A stretch of DNA of 45,297 nt from Armatimonadota bacterium (GCA_029907315.1 JARYME010000012.1:1-45297); one strand, 5' to 3'; numbered from the stretch's first letter, positions 32,877-44,641 are shown. Numbers and translations: made by a program. Notes: a model not told the origin generated them from the sequence alone.

Positions 32877-34178
32877 TCACAGCAGCGGCGTCTTTCCCGG
32901 AATTGCAACCGGCGGCACGGGAAGCGGCCCAAACTCGAGTTTTTCAGGCATCAGGTTCTCACGAGAGTTCGCAGCCTGTTCCCACGTGACCTCTTGACCC
33001 GTATATGCCGACATCCTGCCCATTATCGCGGTAAGCGTGCTGTCTGCCACCTGCTGAGCTTCGTTCAGGGGGTTTCCTGCACGGATGCTTGCAATCAGGT
33101 CGGCGTGTTCCTGAACGTAAGGCTTACACGGGGGACCATCGTACTTCCACTCCATCTCTCCGCGTATGATTCCAGCACAGTTGGACGTACCCTTGGTCCC
33201 GACGACGCGTTCGGAAACGTTGTTCGCACAGCCGTCGATTTGTCGGCACATGCTCATCAGCCTTGCGCCATTCGGATACTCGTACTCGACGGTGAAGTGG
33301 TCGTATATGTGGCCATAAGCGGGATCCGTGCGGGCTTGTCTTCCTCCCATGCCAAGTGCCTTAATGGGATGCGTGCCCATCACCCAGTTAATCACGTCGA
33401 GGTTGTGGACGTGCTGCTCCACAATGTGGTCCCCGGAAAGCCAGGTAAAGTACAGCCAGTTGCGAAGCTGCCACTCCATATCGGTCCATTCGGGCTTTCG
33501 AGGATTCATCCACAGGCCACCTTGATTCCAGTAGCACTGGGCTGCAAGTATATCACCGATAGCACCTTCGTGAATGCGCTTTATAGTCTCCTGATAGTTG
33601 AACGAATGTCTGCGCTGTGTGCCCGCCACCACGCCCAGTTTCTTCTCCGAAGCCATTTTGCCCGCTTCGACAACCATCCGATAACCCGGGCCGTCGACTG
33701 CAACTGGCTTCTCCATGAACACGTGCTTTCCAGCCTCGACCGCATACTTGAAGTGAATGGGTCTGAACCCAGGCGGAGTAGCAAGAATCACCAGATTGAC
33801 TCCGGAATCAATCACCCCTTTGTAGGCATCGAAGCCGACAAAACACCGTCGCGGCGTCACCGTCACTTTATCTTTCACCGCTTCGTCATTTTGCAGGTTC
33901 GAAAGACACCCCTCCAACCTGTCCTTGAACACATCGCCGAGAGCAACGATGCGCACACCTTCCGAGCTGTTTACGCAGTCTTTGGCGGCACCAGTCCCAC
34001 GGCCGCCGCACCCTATCACGCCCACTCGGATCTCGTCGGAGCCTGCCGCCCAAGCGCCGACGCTGAACGGGAAAGCGCTTGACCCGACCAGCGCAGCTGC
34101 CGAAACTGCCGAAGCTTTCAGAAAATCCCTGCGCGAAACTCCGCGCGTGTTGCTATTCGTTTTGTTCTCGCCTGTCAT
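32877..34178 (-). CDS. Tat-exported Gfo/Idh/MocA-family oxidoreductase
   Basis: A 433-residue protein: N-terminal Tat signal SRRDFLKASAVSAAALVGSSA, Rossmann loop VGVIGCGGRGTGAAKDC, catalytic-region motif MEKPVAVDG (EKP), and a long C-terminal domain with NQGGLWM and a YEYPNGARLM stretch. This architecture is frequent in Planctomycetota and Armatimonadota, where it is thought to act on sugars in the periplasm with a bound nucleotide. GGAGGG just before the ATG at 34178 decides the start; the ORF track GTG at 34199 lacks an RBS. It leads into the isomerase-type gene. Confidence 0.9.
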   Translation of the reverse strand: MTGENKTNSNTRGVSRRDFLKASAVSAAALVGSSAFPFSVGAWAAGSDEIRVGVIGCGGRGTGAAKDCVNSSEGVRIVALGDVFKDRLEGCLSNLQNDEAVKDKVTVTPRRCFVGFDAYKGVIDSGVNLVILATPPGFRPIHFKYAVEAGKHVFMEKPVAVDGPGYRMVVEAGKMASEKKLGVVAGTQRRHSFNYQETIKRIHEGAIGDILAAQCYWNQGGLWMNPRKPEWTDMEWQLRNWLYFTWLSGDHIVEQHVHNLDVINWVMGTHPIKALGMGGRQARTDPAYGHIYDHFTVEYEYPNGARLMSMCRQIDGCANNVSERVVGTKGTSNCAGIIRGEMEWKYDGPPCKPYVQEHADLIASIRAGNPLNEAQQVADSTLTAIMGRMSAYTGQEVTWEQAANSRENLMPEKLEFGPLPVPPVAIPGKTPLL

Positions 34179-34234
34179 TGCCCTCCATTCCTTTCGCACT
34201 TGAGTTTTTTCGGCTGCAGATGAACCGCGCCGCC

Positions 34235-35110
34235 TTATGGTTCCCTAAGAACTCTGAACCCTACGAACGGGCCGTCCGACAACCACCACTTACTCTTCGG
34301 ACTCTGCGGATCGTTTGCCTGCCAGGATTCATCCGGATAGCGGCGAGCACTAGGGGTTACGTCCTTCGCCATATCCTCCCAGGAACCGCCGCATACGACA
34401 GGTCTGCCGTCGAGCCCGACACACCACTCGGCGACATTGCCGAGCATATCATAGATTCCCCATGCGTTCGGGAGTTTCTTTCCCACTGGCTGGGTTTTCT
34501 CCTGCCAAAACCAGGCGTACTTTTGAAGCTCGTCGCCCGTAGGAGCCGGTTTGCCCGCTCGGCACGCGTATTCCCATTCGGCTTCGGTTGGAAGCCGATA
34601 CTTACGCCCCGTCTTTGCCGAAAGCCACTTGCAGTAGCTTTCAGCCGCATAGAATGTGACGTTGATAACCGGATAGCCCTTGTGCCCGAAGCCCCGGTCT
34701 GCGGTTCCATAAGGTTTGCTCGGATGGGCTACTGCGTCGCTGCCGCCTGCGACCCCCGCAGGCTCGTCCAGGCGAAGAACGAATACGTCGTATTCGTCCC
34801 ACGTGACTTCCGTCTTGCCAATCCAAAACGGTCCCACCTTGACTTTGCGCTTTGAACCCTTGCCGGTCGGGTCCGCTATCTCGATTTCTCCCGCAGGAAC
34901 GCCGACCATGTCAAACGTTACCAGGGTACCGGATATTTTCTCGGTGTAAGACGCTGGGCGCTTTGATGAGGCAGATTTGCCATCCGCAAACAGCGGGGCG
35001 CACCAGGTCAACAAAGCGACGCACAGCACCGCCAAGCACGCCGCAGGCCTGAGTCGTTTGAGTATAGCAGCAGTGAATCTTAGTGTGCAGCACGTCTGGG
35101 AGAAGCTCAT
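34235..35110 (-). CDS. SUMF1/formylglycine-generating-enzyme-type protein, exported
   Basis: A 291-residue protein with a membrane/signal segment (about 20-42: CLAVLCVALLTWCAPLFADG) and the FGE-sulfatase fold: FDMVGVPAGEIEI, PFWIGKTEVTWDEYDVF, YPVINVTFYAAESYCKWLSAKTG, RLPTEAEWEYACRAG, YDMLGNVAEWC and FVGFRVLREP. True FGEs have two active-site cysteines near the end; here the region reads VCGGSWED with only one clear candidate, so this may be a non-catalytic family member. The ATG at 35110 overlaps the stop of the prepilin-like gene by one base, so both are co-translated. Confidence 0.9.
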   Translation of the reverse strand: MSFSQTCCTLRFTAAILKRLRPAACLAVLCVALLTWCAPLFADGKSASSKRPASYTEKISGTLVTFDMVGVPAGEIEIADPTGKGSKRKVKVGPFWIGKTEVTWDEYDVFVLRLDEPAGVAGGSDAVAHPSKPYGTADRGFGHKGYPVINVTFYAAESYCKWLSAKTGRKYRLPTEAEWEYACRAGKPAPTGDELQKYAWFWQEKTQPVGKKLPNAWGIYDMLGNVAEWCVGLDGRPVVCGGSWEDMAKDVTPSARRYPDESWQANDPQSPKSKWWLSDGPFVGFRVLREP

Positions 35111-35808
35111 CACTTGCGAATCCTCCAATAGTAGAAGGGCACATTGTTTACTGTAGACTGGGTTTTGTAGATGGACATAAAGGCAGCATGGCCGTCACAG
35201 AAGATGAATATCCCACCCTTTGCCTTGCCGTCGTCGTGGTATGGATAGAACTGTCCGGCACTTCCGGTGGCGTAGTTGTCTAGAGGCTCCGCGGACCAGT
35301 CCCCGTCCTTGTTTTCGGAAACCAGTATAGTCCGAGGCGGATGCGGTATGGAACTGAACAAACGCCATCCGATGTACACGGTTGCGGAGTCGTCCATGGT
35401 TATGTAGACATTGATACCGTAGTGGCCGGTTTCCGGATACTGCGGCGGAGTATACACCTGTGCCTTGGTTTTTACCGGACAGCGCAGAACGGCTCTGTTT
35501 TTCAAGAATGGCTGAACCCGCTCACGCCAGGTATCGCGATACCATATGCTCCAGTTGTTGTCGATAAGATTCCAGGCAAAAGGAGTGGCGCCGTTTGCCG
35601 AGTCGGCGTACATCATTATGGCCTTGCTGAGCTGGGACATATTGTTCATGCACTTCGTCAACTGAGCTTTCTGCTTGGCAGTCACGAGGACCGGAAACAG
35701 CACAGCGGCAAGCACGGCGATGATGGCGATCACAACCAGGAGCTCGATGAGTGTGAACGCACGCGTGAATACCGGCCGAGCAGCAGCCTTGTCGGCGGAA
35801 CGAAACAT
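35110..35808 (-). CDS. Prepilin-type N-terminal cleavage/methylation domain protein
   Basis: A 232-residue protein. After a basic leader it has FTLIELLVVIAIIAVLAAVLFP, the prepilin peptidase site and N-methylation helix. The C-terminal half ends in a stretch with HDDGKAKGGIFIFCDGH, like the H-X9-DG tail but with 13 residues between H and DG. The ORF track start at 35952 reads through tRNA-Gln, giving the well-known false N-terminus CCRLAQLAERL; the first good ATG is 35808, though no clear SD is seen. The gene follows the tRNA by about 60 bases and is coupled to the SUMF1-type gene. Confidence 0.85.
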   Translation of the reverse strand: MFRSADKAAARPVFTRAFTLIELLVVIAIIAVLAAVLFPVLVTAKQKAQLTKCMNNMSQLSKAIMMYADSANGATPFAWNLIDNNWSIWYRDTWRERVQPFLKNRAVLRCPVKTKAQVYTPPQYPETGHYGINVYITMDDSATVYIGWRLFSSIPHPPRTILVSENKDGDWSAEPLDNYATGSAGQFYPYHDDGKAKGGIFIFCDGHAAFMSIYKTQSTVNNVPFYYWRIRK

Positions 35809-35870
35809 TGCAATCGGCAGTCGGACGAGCGTCCGGATAATCAGAGCTTTGTGGCGACCGTACAGAAAAA

Positions 35871-35946
35871 TGGCTGCCGACCTAGGGCTCGAACCTAGAA
35901 CCTTCTGATCCAGAGTCAGACGCTCTGCCAATTGAGCTAGTCGGCA
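35871..35946 (-). tRNA. tRNA-Gln (anticodon CUG)
   Basis: On the minus strand the acceptor stem TGCCGAC/GTCGGCA, D-stem GCTC/GAGC, anticodon arm TCTGA-CTCTGGA-TCAGA (anticodon CTG), a 5-nt variable loop and T-arm CTAGG-TTCGAGC-CCTAG are all intact. CCA is encoded. The U1-A72 pair and G73 are GlnRS identity features. TTTTT follows the CCA end. The glnS gene lies about 1.3 kb upstream on the same strand. Confidence 0.97.
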
Positions 35947-36004
35947 GCACATGATTAAATTACCCGAATTAAGCCTTGGTTGTCAACATCAAAGTGTCGG
36001 TTTT

Positions 36005-37240
36005 TCAACAGTCGTTGCTGTCGTGTTTGTTGTTATCCTTAGGCTCCAGCTCAACAACAAGCAGCGCCACGTCGTCCCGCAGATGGCGTCCAGAAAACCC
36101 TTGCAGTTGCTCAACCAACTCCGCTATCAGCCTGTCAGGCGGACTATCCAGATGCGCCAGCAGACACTGCTTGAGTCTTTCCAAGCCAAAATGCGTACCG
36201 TTCGAGCGCGCCTCCGTGACACCGTCGGTATACATCACCAGCTTCGAACAGTCCTCCATGCGCGTTTCTTGCTGCTCGCAGCCGGCTGATGGTGTGATTC
36301 CCAGTGGAACCCCGGTGTTCTGAAGCTCAACTACCCGCCGGCCAATGGAATCAACATACAGCGGCGACTCGTGCCCAGCATTGGCATAGTAAAGCGAACG
36401 TTCGCGCAAGTTCAGCAAGCCGTAGAAAAGCGTGACGAAGAACTCCGGCGGGGTTTCCTTGAGCACCAAGCTGTTGAGTTTTTCCATAACGTATGCAGGC
36501 GACGGATCCATGTAGGCGTAGGCTTTGAGTCCCTGCCTCGTGAGAGCGGTATGCACCGCCGCCTGTACCCCTTTACCGGCTACATCTCCAATAACCAACC
36601 CCACCAGGTCCGGACCAGGCGTGAACACATCGTAAAAGTCGCCGCCGATTTGAGCTTCTTCGACCGCCGCGATATAGGTGCTGGCTATTCGCAAACCGTC
36701 TATTCTCTCGGGCACCGCGGGAAGCAGAGCCTGCTGCAATGTCTCAGAAATGCGCCGCTCTCTAGCATAAGCCTGACGGAGCGCCTCCTCGGCTTTTCTT
36801 AGAGGTGTGATGTCTTCGGTAGATGCGACGGCGCCGAATATCCTGCCGTGTTCGTCGTAGAGAGGCGCAGAGCCGAGCAGAAGATAACTGCGCTGTCCGT
36901 CCTCGGTCTCAATTATGAGCTCTTCTCCGCAGACCACTTCCCCGGTGCGCAGAGATCTGTGTATGGGGAGGTCTTCCTCTGCGAACGGCGTTCCGTCCGG
37001 ATGCATCAGCTTGCTGTTTGCCAGGTAGGAAGGCAGCGGCTCGCCGACCTCCGGTCTGACGCGGAAGAACTCCTGAGACCGCCGGTTCATAAAGGCGATG
37101 CGCATATCCGGTCCCTCGGTAACGATTATGCCGGACGGGACCGTATCAAGTACCGTTTGCAGGCGCCTACGCTCACGTGCGATCTCCGCATCGTGATTAG
37201 TGCGCTTTTTGGTGTCGTCTTGTTTCTTTCTCGTAGCCAT
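36005..37240 (-). CDS. PAS-domain SpoIIE/RsbU-type serine phosphatase
   Basis: A 411-residue cytoplasmic protein. A PAS domain (about 25-150: LDTVPSGIIVTEG, then YDEHGRIFGAVASTEDIT) is followed by a short coiled-coil linker and a PP2C-SpoIIE domain (about 170-400) with IGGDFYDVF, GLVIGDVAGKGVQAA, YANAGHESPLYVD, VMYTDGVTEARS and LRDDVALLVV. Such phosphatases act on anti-sigma-factor antagonists in partner-switching cascades; no such partner is adjacent. The start MATRKKQDD lies 53 bases after glnS, so co-transcription is likely. Confidence 0.92.
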   Translation of the reverse strand: MATRKKQDDTKKRTNHDAEIARERRRLQTVLDTVPSGIIVTEGPDMRIAFMNRRSQEFFRVRPEVGEPLPSYLANSKLMHPDGTPFAEEDLPIHRSLRTGEVVCGEELIIETEDGQRSYLLLGSAPLYDEHGRIFGAVASTEDITPLRKAEEALRQAYARERRISETLQQALLPAVPERIDGLRIASTYIAAVEEAQIGGDFYDVFTPGPDLVGLVIGDVAGKGVQAAVHTALTRQGLKAYAYMDPSPAYVMEKLNSLVLKETPPEFFVTLFYGLLNLRERSLYYANAGHESPLYVDSIGRRVVELQNTGVPLGITPSAGCEQQETRMEDCSKLVMYTDGVTEARSNGTHFGLERLKQCLLAHLDSPPDRLIAELVEQLQGFSGRHLRDDVALLVVELEPKDNNKHDSNDC

Positions 37241-37293
37241 AGTGATTATTTTACTTGCCGACGCACAGCAGACCTACCAGAAAAGCGCTGCCC

Positions 37294-38976
37294 CTACTGC
37301 GCAGCCAGGCTTTTCTCTATTTTTGCCCACGTGTCGCGGAGCGTTACCGTCCGATTGAATACGAGTTTTTCAGGCGTGGAATCAGGATCCACGCAGAAGT
37401 AGCCGATCCTCTCGAACTGGTAACGCGTCCCAACCGGGCTTCCGACCACACTGGGTTCCACGAAACACCGCTTAACTTCCAGCGAGTTCGGGTTCAGGTT
37501 ATCCAAGAAGCTGCCCCCTGGCTCTACGTCTTCCGGATCCGGTTTGAGGAACAGGTGGTCGTAGAGTCTCGCCTCGGCCTCCACGGCGTGCCTTGCCGAC
37601 ACCCAGTGCAGCGTGGCTTTCACCTTGCGGCCGTCAGGAGCGTCTCCGCCGCGGGTTGCCGGATCGTAGGTGCAGCGCAGTTCCACAACGTTCCCCTCAG
37701 CGTCTTTGACGACATCGACACACTTGATGAAATACGCGTATCTCAGCCTGACCTCACGTCCCGGAGCCAGTCGATAGTACTTAGGCGGCGGGACCTCGCG
37801 GAAGTCGTCACGCTCTATGTAGAGCTCGCGGCTAAATGGCACCTTTCTCGTACCTGCCGAAGGATCTTCCGGATTGTTTACAGCGTCTAGTTCCTCTGTT
37901 TTATCCTCGGGATAGTTGATAATAACGACCTTCAGCGGGTCAAGCACTGCCATGCGTCTTTCGGCGCGTTTGTTGAGGTCGTCGCGGATGCAGTCTTCCA
38001 ACACGGCAATGTCTACGACATTGTAGGCTTTTGCGACACCAATCCTGGAACAAAACTCACGGATCGATTCTGGGGTATATCCTCGGCGGCGCAAGCCCGC
38101 GATAGTCGGCAGCCGCGGGTCGTCAAAGCCCTTCACGTAGCCGCCTTCGACAAGCTCAATGAAACGCCGCTTGCTCATAACAGTATATGTCATATTCAGG
38201 CGTGCGAATTCAATCTGACGAGGGTGATATATCCCCAGTTGATCCAAGAACCAGTCGTAGAGCGGTCTGTGGTTCTCGTATTCGAGGGAGCACAACGAGT
38301 GCGTTATGCCCTCGATAGAGTCCTGCAACGGGTGAGCCCAGTCGTACATTGGATAGATGCACCATTTGTTGCCCTGCCTGTGGTGCGGAGCGTGGCGGAT
38401 TCGGTACATGACCGGGTCGCGCATCAGCAAGTTGGGTGAAGCCATGTCTATTTTCGCACGCAGTGTGCGGGAGCCGTCCGGAAACTCGCCCGCTCGCATG
38501 CGTTGGAACAAGTCTAGGTTCTCTTCGACACTCCTGTTGCGATACGGACTTTCTATGCCCGGCTGGGTTGGCGTACCGCGAGTGGCAGCAACTTCTTCGG
38601 GAGACAAGTCGCATACATACGCCTTACCCTTCTTAATGAGCTCAATAGCCCACTGATACTGCTGCTCGAAATAGTCCGAGCCAAAGAATACTCGGTCGCC
38701 GAAGTCGACCCCCAGCCACCGGACGTCCTCGATTATGGCGTCGACGAATTCCTTTTCCTCCGTCAACGGATTGGTGTCGTCGAACCGGAGGTTGAAGAGA
38801 CCGCCGAATTCCTGAGCTATGCTGTAGTTAATCCAGATCGCCTTAGCATGCCCGAGATGCAGATAGGCATTCGGTTCCGGCGGAAACCTGGTGTGAACCC
38901 TATCGAACCTACCTTCGGCGAGATCCTGCTTTATGATTTCGCGGATGAAGTCCGTTGATGTCTGTGTGCGCTCCAT
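37294..38976 (-). CDS. glnS: Glutaminyl-tRNA synthetase
   Basis: Class I synthetase that charges tRNA-Gln directly. The 560-residue protein has the HIGH-like motif [49 protein letters not shown], characteristic of GlnRS, and the KMSKS-like [18 protein letters not shown]-terminal anticodon-binding beta-barrel pair follows (about 340-555). Having glnS means the GatCAB route is not needed for Gln-tRNA. It begins 5 bases after the MFS transporter gene. Confidence 0.96.
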   Translation of the reverse strand: MERTQTSTDFIREIIKQDLAEGRFDRVHTRFPPEPNAYLHLGHAKAIWINYSIAQEFGGLFNLRFDDTNPLTEEKEFVDAIIEDVRWLGVDFGDRVFFGSDYFEQQYQWAIELIKKGKAYVCDLSPEEVAATRGTPTQPGIESPYRNRSVEENLDLFQRMRAGEFPDGSRTLRAKIDMASPNLLMRDPVMYRIRHAPHHRQGNKWCIYPMYDWAHPLQDSIEGITHSLCSLEYENHRPLYDWFLDQLGIYHPRQIEFARLNMTYTVMSKRRFIELVEGGYVKGFDDPRLPTIAGLRRRGYTPESIREFCSRIGVAKAYNVVDIAVLEDCIRDDLNKRAERRMAVLDPLKVVIINYPEDKTEELDAVNNPEDPSAGTRKVPFSRELYIERDDFREVPPPKYYRLAPGREVRLRYAYFIKCVDVVKDAEGNVVELRCTYDPATRGGDAPDGRKVKATLHWVSARHAVEAEARLYDHLFLKPDPEDVEPGGSFLDNLNPNSLEVKRCFVEPSVVGSPVGTRYQFERIGYFCVDPDSTPEKLVFNRTVTLRDTWAKIEKSLAAQ

Positions 38977-38981
38977 ACCAA

Positions 38982-40229
38982 CTACGCCTCACTGCTTTCT
39001 AACTGCGAGATCTGCAGTGCCGTCCTTCTAGTTCTTATTTCAGCCAGCTGAGTGGCAAGTGCGAAGACAAGCCCTACCCCGGCAACACCCGCTGCAACTT
39101 GAAACGCTCGCGTAAATGCGGCAGGTGTCGCGCCGAACATTGCTCCTACCTTCGGGCCCAGCACGCCCGACACGCCGAACGCCGTAAATAGCAAAGCATA
39201 GTTGACCGCCGCATTTTTGGCTCCGAATGAGTCGGCGCATATCGATGGAAACGTCCCCAAAAAGCCTCCAAAGCAGAGTGCCAGGATGACCAGCGCAGGC
39301 ACCAGCGCAGCAGGCGTATCGGCAAATCGATGCAAGTTAACCATTGAGAATGCCGTCACAGCAAATAGCAGTACTAGCACGGTGAAGCGCCCGAGCTTGT
39401 CGGAAGCGGCGCCCCATAGAACTCGTCCCGCGGCGTTTGCCAGACCCATCGCCGAAACAACGCCCGCAGCGGCTGCTGCGCTCATTCCGCCCATCTCCCT
39501 GGCAATCGGAGCCGTTTGACTTATGACCATCAAACCCGAGAATGTTCCACACACATAGAGCAGGTACAACAGCCAGAAGCGGCCGCGCAAGACCATCTTG
39601 TTCCACGGCAGGTCCGCGCCTCGAGCGTTGGACGCCGAGCTCGACAACTGCACCGGCGGGCTGGCAATCACAACCGACGCGGCAATCAGCAAAAGGAAAA
39701 AAGCAATGCCGAACAACCGAAGAAGGGATGCAACATCAATCCCCTTCGATTCCACCAGCCACTGTCCAACCGCAGCGATGATCGCGGTGCCGAAGCCGAG
39801 CGCACCGACCGTCAGCCCAGAAGCCAAACCTCTTCTTTCCGGAAACCACTTTACCGAGAGTGCGACAGCCGCACCGTATGAAAACCCAATTCCCAACGAC
39901 GCGAGAGCAAAGCTGGGGTAAAGCAGAGGCACGGACTTAGTCGAGCCCGCCAACCAAAACCCCAACCCGATCAATATGCCCCCGCATACGACCAGAACCC
40001 GGGCGGCTCCCTTGTCCATCCATCCGGCGGACAAAAGCATCCCGATGGGCCAGAGGATAAGCATCATAGAGAACACCAAAGCCCACTGTTCGTTTGTGAT
40101 ACCCCAAAAGCCCATTATTTTCTTCTTGAGTATGCTCGTTGCGTAGGGTGCACCGCTAACTAGGTTGACTGCAATACACCCGATAAGTACCAACCAACGT
40201 CTGTGTTGTCTTTGTACAAAACTGCTCAT
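38982..40229 (-). CDS. OFA-type MFS transporter (oxalate/formate antiporter-like)
   Basis: A 415-residue membrane protein with about 12 hydrophobic helices. The start [73 protein letters not shown] and the mid-protein [15 protein letters not shown] loop are hallmarks of the OFA group of the major facilitator superfamily, which exchanges small carboxylates. The exact substrate is not predictable. It is followed at 5 bases by glnS. A hairpin-rich non-coding stretch lies upstream. Confidence 0.88.
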   Translation of the reverse strand: MSSFVQRQHRRWLVLIGCIAVNLVSGAPYATSILKKKIMGFWGITNEQWALVFSMMLILWPIGMLLSAGWMDKGAARVLVVCGGILIGLGFWLAGSTKSVPLLYPSFALASLGIGFSYGAAVALSVKWFPERRGLASGLTVGALGFGTAIIAAVGQWLVESKGIDVASLLRLFGIAFFLLLIAASVVIASPPVQLSSSASNARGADLPWNKMVLRGRFWLLYLLYVCGTFSGLMVISQTAPIAREMGGMSAAAAAGVVSAMGLANAAGRVLWGAASDKLGRFTVLVLLFAVTAFSMVNLHRFADTPAALVPALVILALCFGGFLGTFPSICADSFGAKNAAVNYALLFTAFGVSGVLGPKVGAMFGATPAAFTRAFQVAAGVAGVGLVFALATQLAEIRTRRTALQISQLESSEA

Positions 40230-40266
40230 ACAGATAGCTTACAATAGACCCAAGGGCTTTGGCAAA

Positions 40267-40446
40267 CGCGGGGGTTGAACCGCTCCGCGCTAAGGCGCGC
40301 AAATCACTCACAGCCCATCTGTTAGCCTGTACCCAAGAGCTCTAAACCGCTCTTACCTGCGGGCATAAAACTACCCCGAAGCTAGAGCAGACTGGCTTTT
40401 CGCCCCGCGGGCTTCCCGAGTAAAAGATCGCACGCGGTAGAGGTTA
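40267..40446. other. Hairpin-rich non-coding stretch between divergent genes
   Basis: Several good stems are packed here: CGCGG/CCGCG (40267-40289), an overlapping CGCGC-TAAG-GCGCG, AAGAGC/GCTCTT (40335-40354), and GC-rich complementary blocks around 40360-40420. A TATGAT -10-like box lies on the minus strand at the right-hand edge, so it may be a structured leader of the MFS gene or a small RNA. I recognise no known riboswitch, and the strand is unsure. Confidence 0.4.
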
Positions 40447-40507
40447 TCATACCTTCAGGCGCTAAACGTTCAGATAGGAAACGGCCTTGGATAAGGAGGA
40501 TCAGGGT

Positions 40508-40984
40508 ATGGCTGATATGCTCGTGAGTCTGTTGAAAATCCCGGACGACAGGGAAGACGTTGAAAGGTTGAGGTCACAGGGCATAAACATCCGCCGAATT
40601 AACAACTACGAAAGGTCTCTGTTGCGGAAGTTCATCCTGGACAACTTCTCCGCCGCCTGGGCGGACGAGGTGGAAGCGGCATTCTCATACCAGCCCATTA
40701 CCTGTTTCATAGCCACATACGAGAAGAGAATCGTGGGGTTTGCAGCGTATGAATGCACAAGGCGCAACTATTTTGGACCGACTGGCGTTCACCCGGATTT
40801 TCGTGGCAAGGGAATAGGCAAGGCACTGCTGCTGGCGTCTCTACGCGCAATGCTGGAGTTGGGCTACGCCTACGCCATAATAGGCGGTGTGGGACCTACG
40901 GAGTTTTACTCATCGTGCGCCGGTGCCATTCTGATACCCGACAGCACACCGGGCGTTTACACCGACATGCTGGCACGCGAATAA
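40508..40984 (+). CDS. GNAT-family N-acetyltransferase
   Basis: A 158-residue protein with a GNAT core: ITCFIATYEKRIVGFAAYE, the acetyl-CoA loop FRGKGIGKALLLASL, and YAYAIIGGVGPTEFYSS. It presumably moves an acetyl group to an amine of unknown identity. The ORF track start is a TTG at 40487; the ATG at 40508 has AAGGAGG upstream and is preferred. It is divergent from the MFS gene and followed 71 bases later by the GGDEF/HD-GYP gene. Confidence 0.85.
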   Translation: MADMLVSLLKIPDDREDVERLRSQGINIRRINNYERSLLRKFILDNFSAAWADEVEAAFSYQPITCFIATYEKRIVGFAAYECTRRNYFGPTGVHPDFRGKGIGKALLLASLRAMLELGYAYAIIGGVGPTEFYSSCAGAILIPDSTPGVYTDMLARE

Positions 40985-41055
40985 GTCTGCCTAAAGACAT
41001 CTGCAGCGCGGCACGATAATTTCCATGGGGCATCTTTGTACGCCCAGGAGTAGGA

Positions 41056-42474
41056 ATGGATCGTGCCGAACCCGGCTTAAGCCTGAAACACCGCCTGTGT
41101 TTCTACTTAGGCGGTATATTGTTCGCTACAGTTTCATACATTCTCGGCCTCTGGTTATATGCAGTCGAATGCGCCAGTTGGGGCGACGCCGAAACCTACC
41201 GCAAGATCGTAGACAGCCTCACGGGCGGCTTTCGAAGCCATCAGCTGACGTTTTTCGCCTGGGAAATCTTTTGCGTCGCCATTGCGCTGTTGCTGGGCAG
41301 CTTCTTCCAAAAGGAAGTAATGAATCGCCGAAGGGCGGAAGAGCAAGCCAACATTGACGGGCTAACCGGCGTCTACAACCACCGGTTCTTTCAAGAGCGA
41401 CTTACCGCGGAGATAGAACGCGCGAACAGGTTCCGCAGAGTGCTGTCTATCATTATGTTGGATATCGACAACTTCAAGCACTACAACGATACATGGGGCC
41501 ACCAAGCAGGCGATAAGCTGCTGGTTCTATTTGCCGCGCTGTGCGGGCAGTGCATTAGAAGCATAGACTTTCTGGCACGCTACGGTGGTGAAGAGTTCAT
41601 CATAATTCTTCCGGAGACGACTGAAACCGAAGCCTTCAACGTGGCTGAACGTATAAGGCAGACCACAGAGCGGGAAACGGAAGCGGCGTTGGGTCCCGGG
41701 AAAGGCACCACGGTTAGCGCGGGGATAGCCTGCTATCCGAAGCACGGGTTCACAAGGCACGCTCTGATTCTGAGCGCGGATGCGGCGCTGTATAGCGCGA
41801 AACGCAGCGGCAAAAACAGGACTTGCATCTACGAAAGCGATCAGCACCGTCCGTATCGTGCGGCTTCGTCGCACGTCAAATCCATAGTCAGCGAAGAGGA
41901 CTTGGAAGCAATAGAAGCCCTGAGCGCGGCTGTCGACGCTCAAACAACCTGTTACAACGGACACTCATCAGCCGTTTCCAACCATGCGGTTCTGCTGGGA
42001 GAAAGGCTGGGACTGTCGCCAAGCGAACTAGGCAGTCTGCGCGTCGCCGCGATGCTGCACGACATCGGAACCCTGGGCACTCCGCGCGAGATTTTGGAAA
42101 AGTGCACACCACTACTGCAAGACGAATGGAAGCTGATCGAGCGCCACCCAGGCTTGGGCTCGCGTATTCTGGCTCGTCTGCAGGAAATGCCAGCCATAGG
42201 CCCGGCGGTGAGGCACCACCATGAGCGCTACGACGGCAAGGGCTACCCAAACGGCCTCGCTGGGAAAGAGATTCCCCTGTTTGCGCGCATAATAGCGATT
42301 GCCGACGCCTATGATGCGATGACGCACCCCCGCCCCTACCGCCCGGCACTGAGTCAGACGGAAGCCATTCAGGAGTTGCGGAGATGCGCCGGGACTCAGT
42401 TTGACCCGGACCTTGTCGAGGAGTTCATTGCGGCTCTGGAAGAGCACAGCGCAGTGGACGAAGAAGCCGCCTAG
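41056..42474 (+). CDS. Membrane-bound GGDEF plus HD-GYP protein (c-di-GMP synthesis and breakdown)
   Basis: A 472-residue protein. Two transmembrane helices (about 15-35 and 70-90) frame a small extracytoplasmic loop. The GGDEF domain (about 95-260) carries DGLTGVYNHRFF, the active site GGEEF and, five residues before it, the RxxD inhibitory motif RSID. The HD-GYP domain (about 285-455) has LHDIGTLGTPREIL, HHHERYDGKGYP and IADAYDAMTHPRPYR. Both sites look intact, so the protein may make and degrade cyclic di-GMP. AGGAG precedes the ATG. It is convergent with gyrB. Confidence 0.94.
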   Translation: MDRAEPGLSLKHRLCFYLGGILFATVSYILGLWLYAVECASWGDAETYRKIVDSLTGGFRSHQLTFFAWEIFCVAIALLLGSFFQKEVMNRRRAEEQANIDGLTGVYNHRFFQERLTAEIERANRFRRVLSIIMLDIDNFKHYNDTWGHQAGDKLLVLFAALCGQCIRSIDFLARYGGEEFIIILPETTETEAFNVAERIRQTTERETEAALGPGKGTTVSAGIACYPKHGFTRHALILSADAALYSAKRSGKNRTCIYESDQHRPYRAASSHVKSIVSEEDLEAIEALSAAVDAQTTCYNGHSSAVSNHAVLLGERLGLSPSELGSLRVAAMLHDIGTLGTPREILEKCTPLLQDEWKLIERHPGLGSRILARLQEMPAIGPAVRHHHERYDGKGYPNGLAGKEIPLFARIIAIADAYDAMTHPRPYRPALSQTEAIQELRRCAGTQFDPDLVEEFIAALEEHSAVDEEAA

Positions 42475-42540
42475 TCAGAACCCTATTGTGCTGCCCGCAG
42501 TACGCTCGGCGGCAGATTCCGCCAACAAGACACGCCACCT

Positions 42541-44641
<2,101 letters not shown>

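Noticed and set aside
32718-34082. 454-residue plus-strand ORF
   Set aside because: It is antisense to the Tat-exported Gfo/Idh/MocA gene, has no recognisable domain, and long antisense ORFs are expected at this GC content.
35809-35952. N-terminal extension of the prepilin-like protein beginning CCRLAQLAERL
   Set aside because: This is translation of the tRNA-Gln gene, a well-known annotation artefact.
40262-40450. tmRNA or another tRNA-like RNA because of a GGTTCAACCCC stretch on the minus strand
   Set aside because: The T-arm-like sequence is part of a longer CGCGG/CCGCG hairpin, no acceptor stem pairs, and there is no room for a 350-nt tmRNA.
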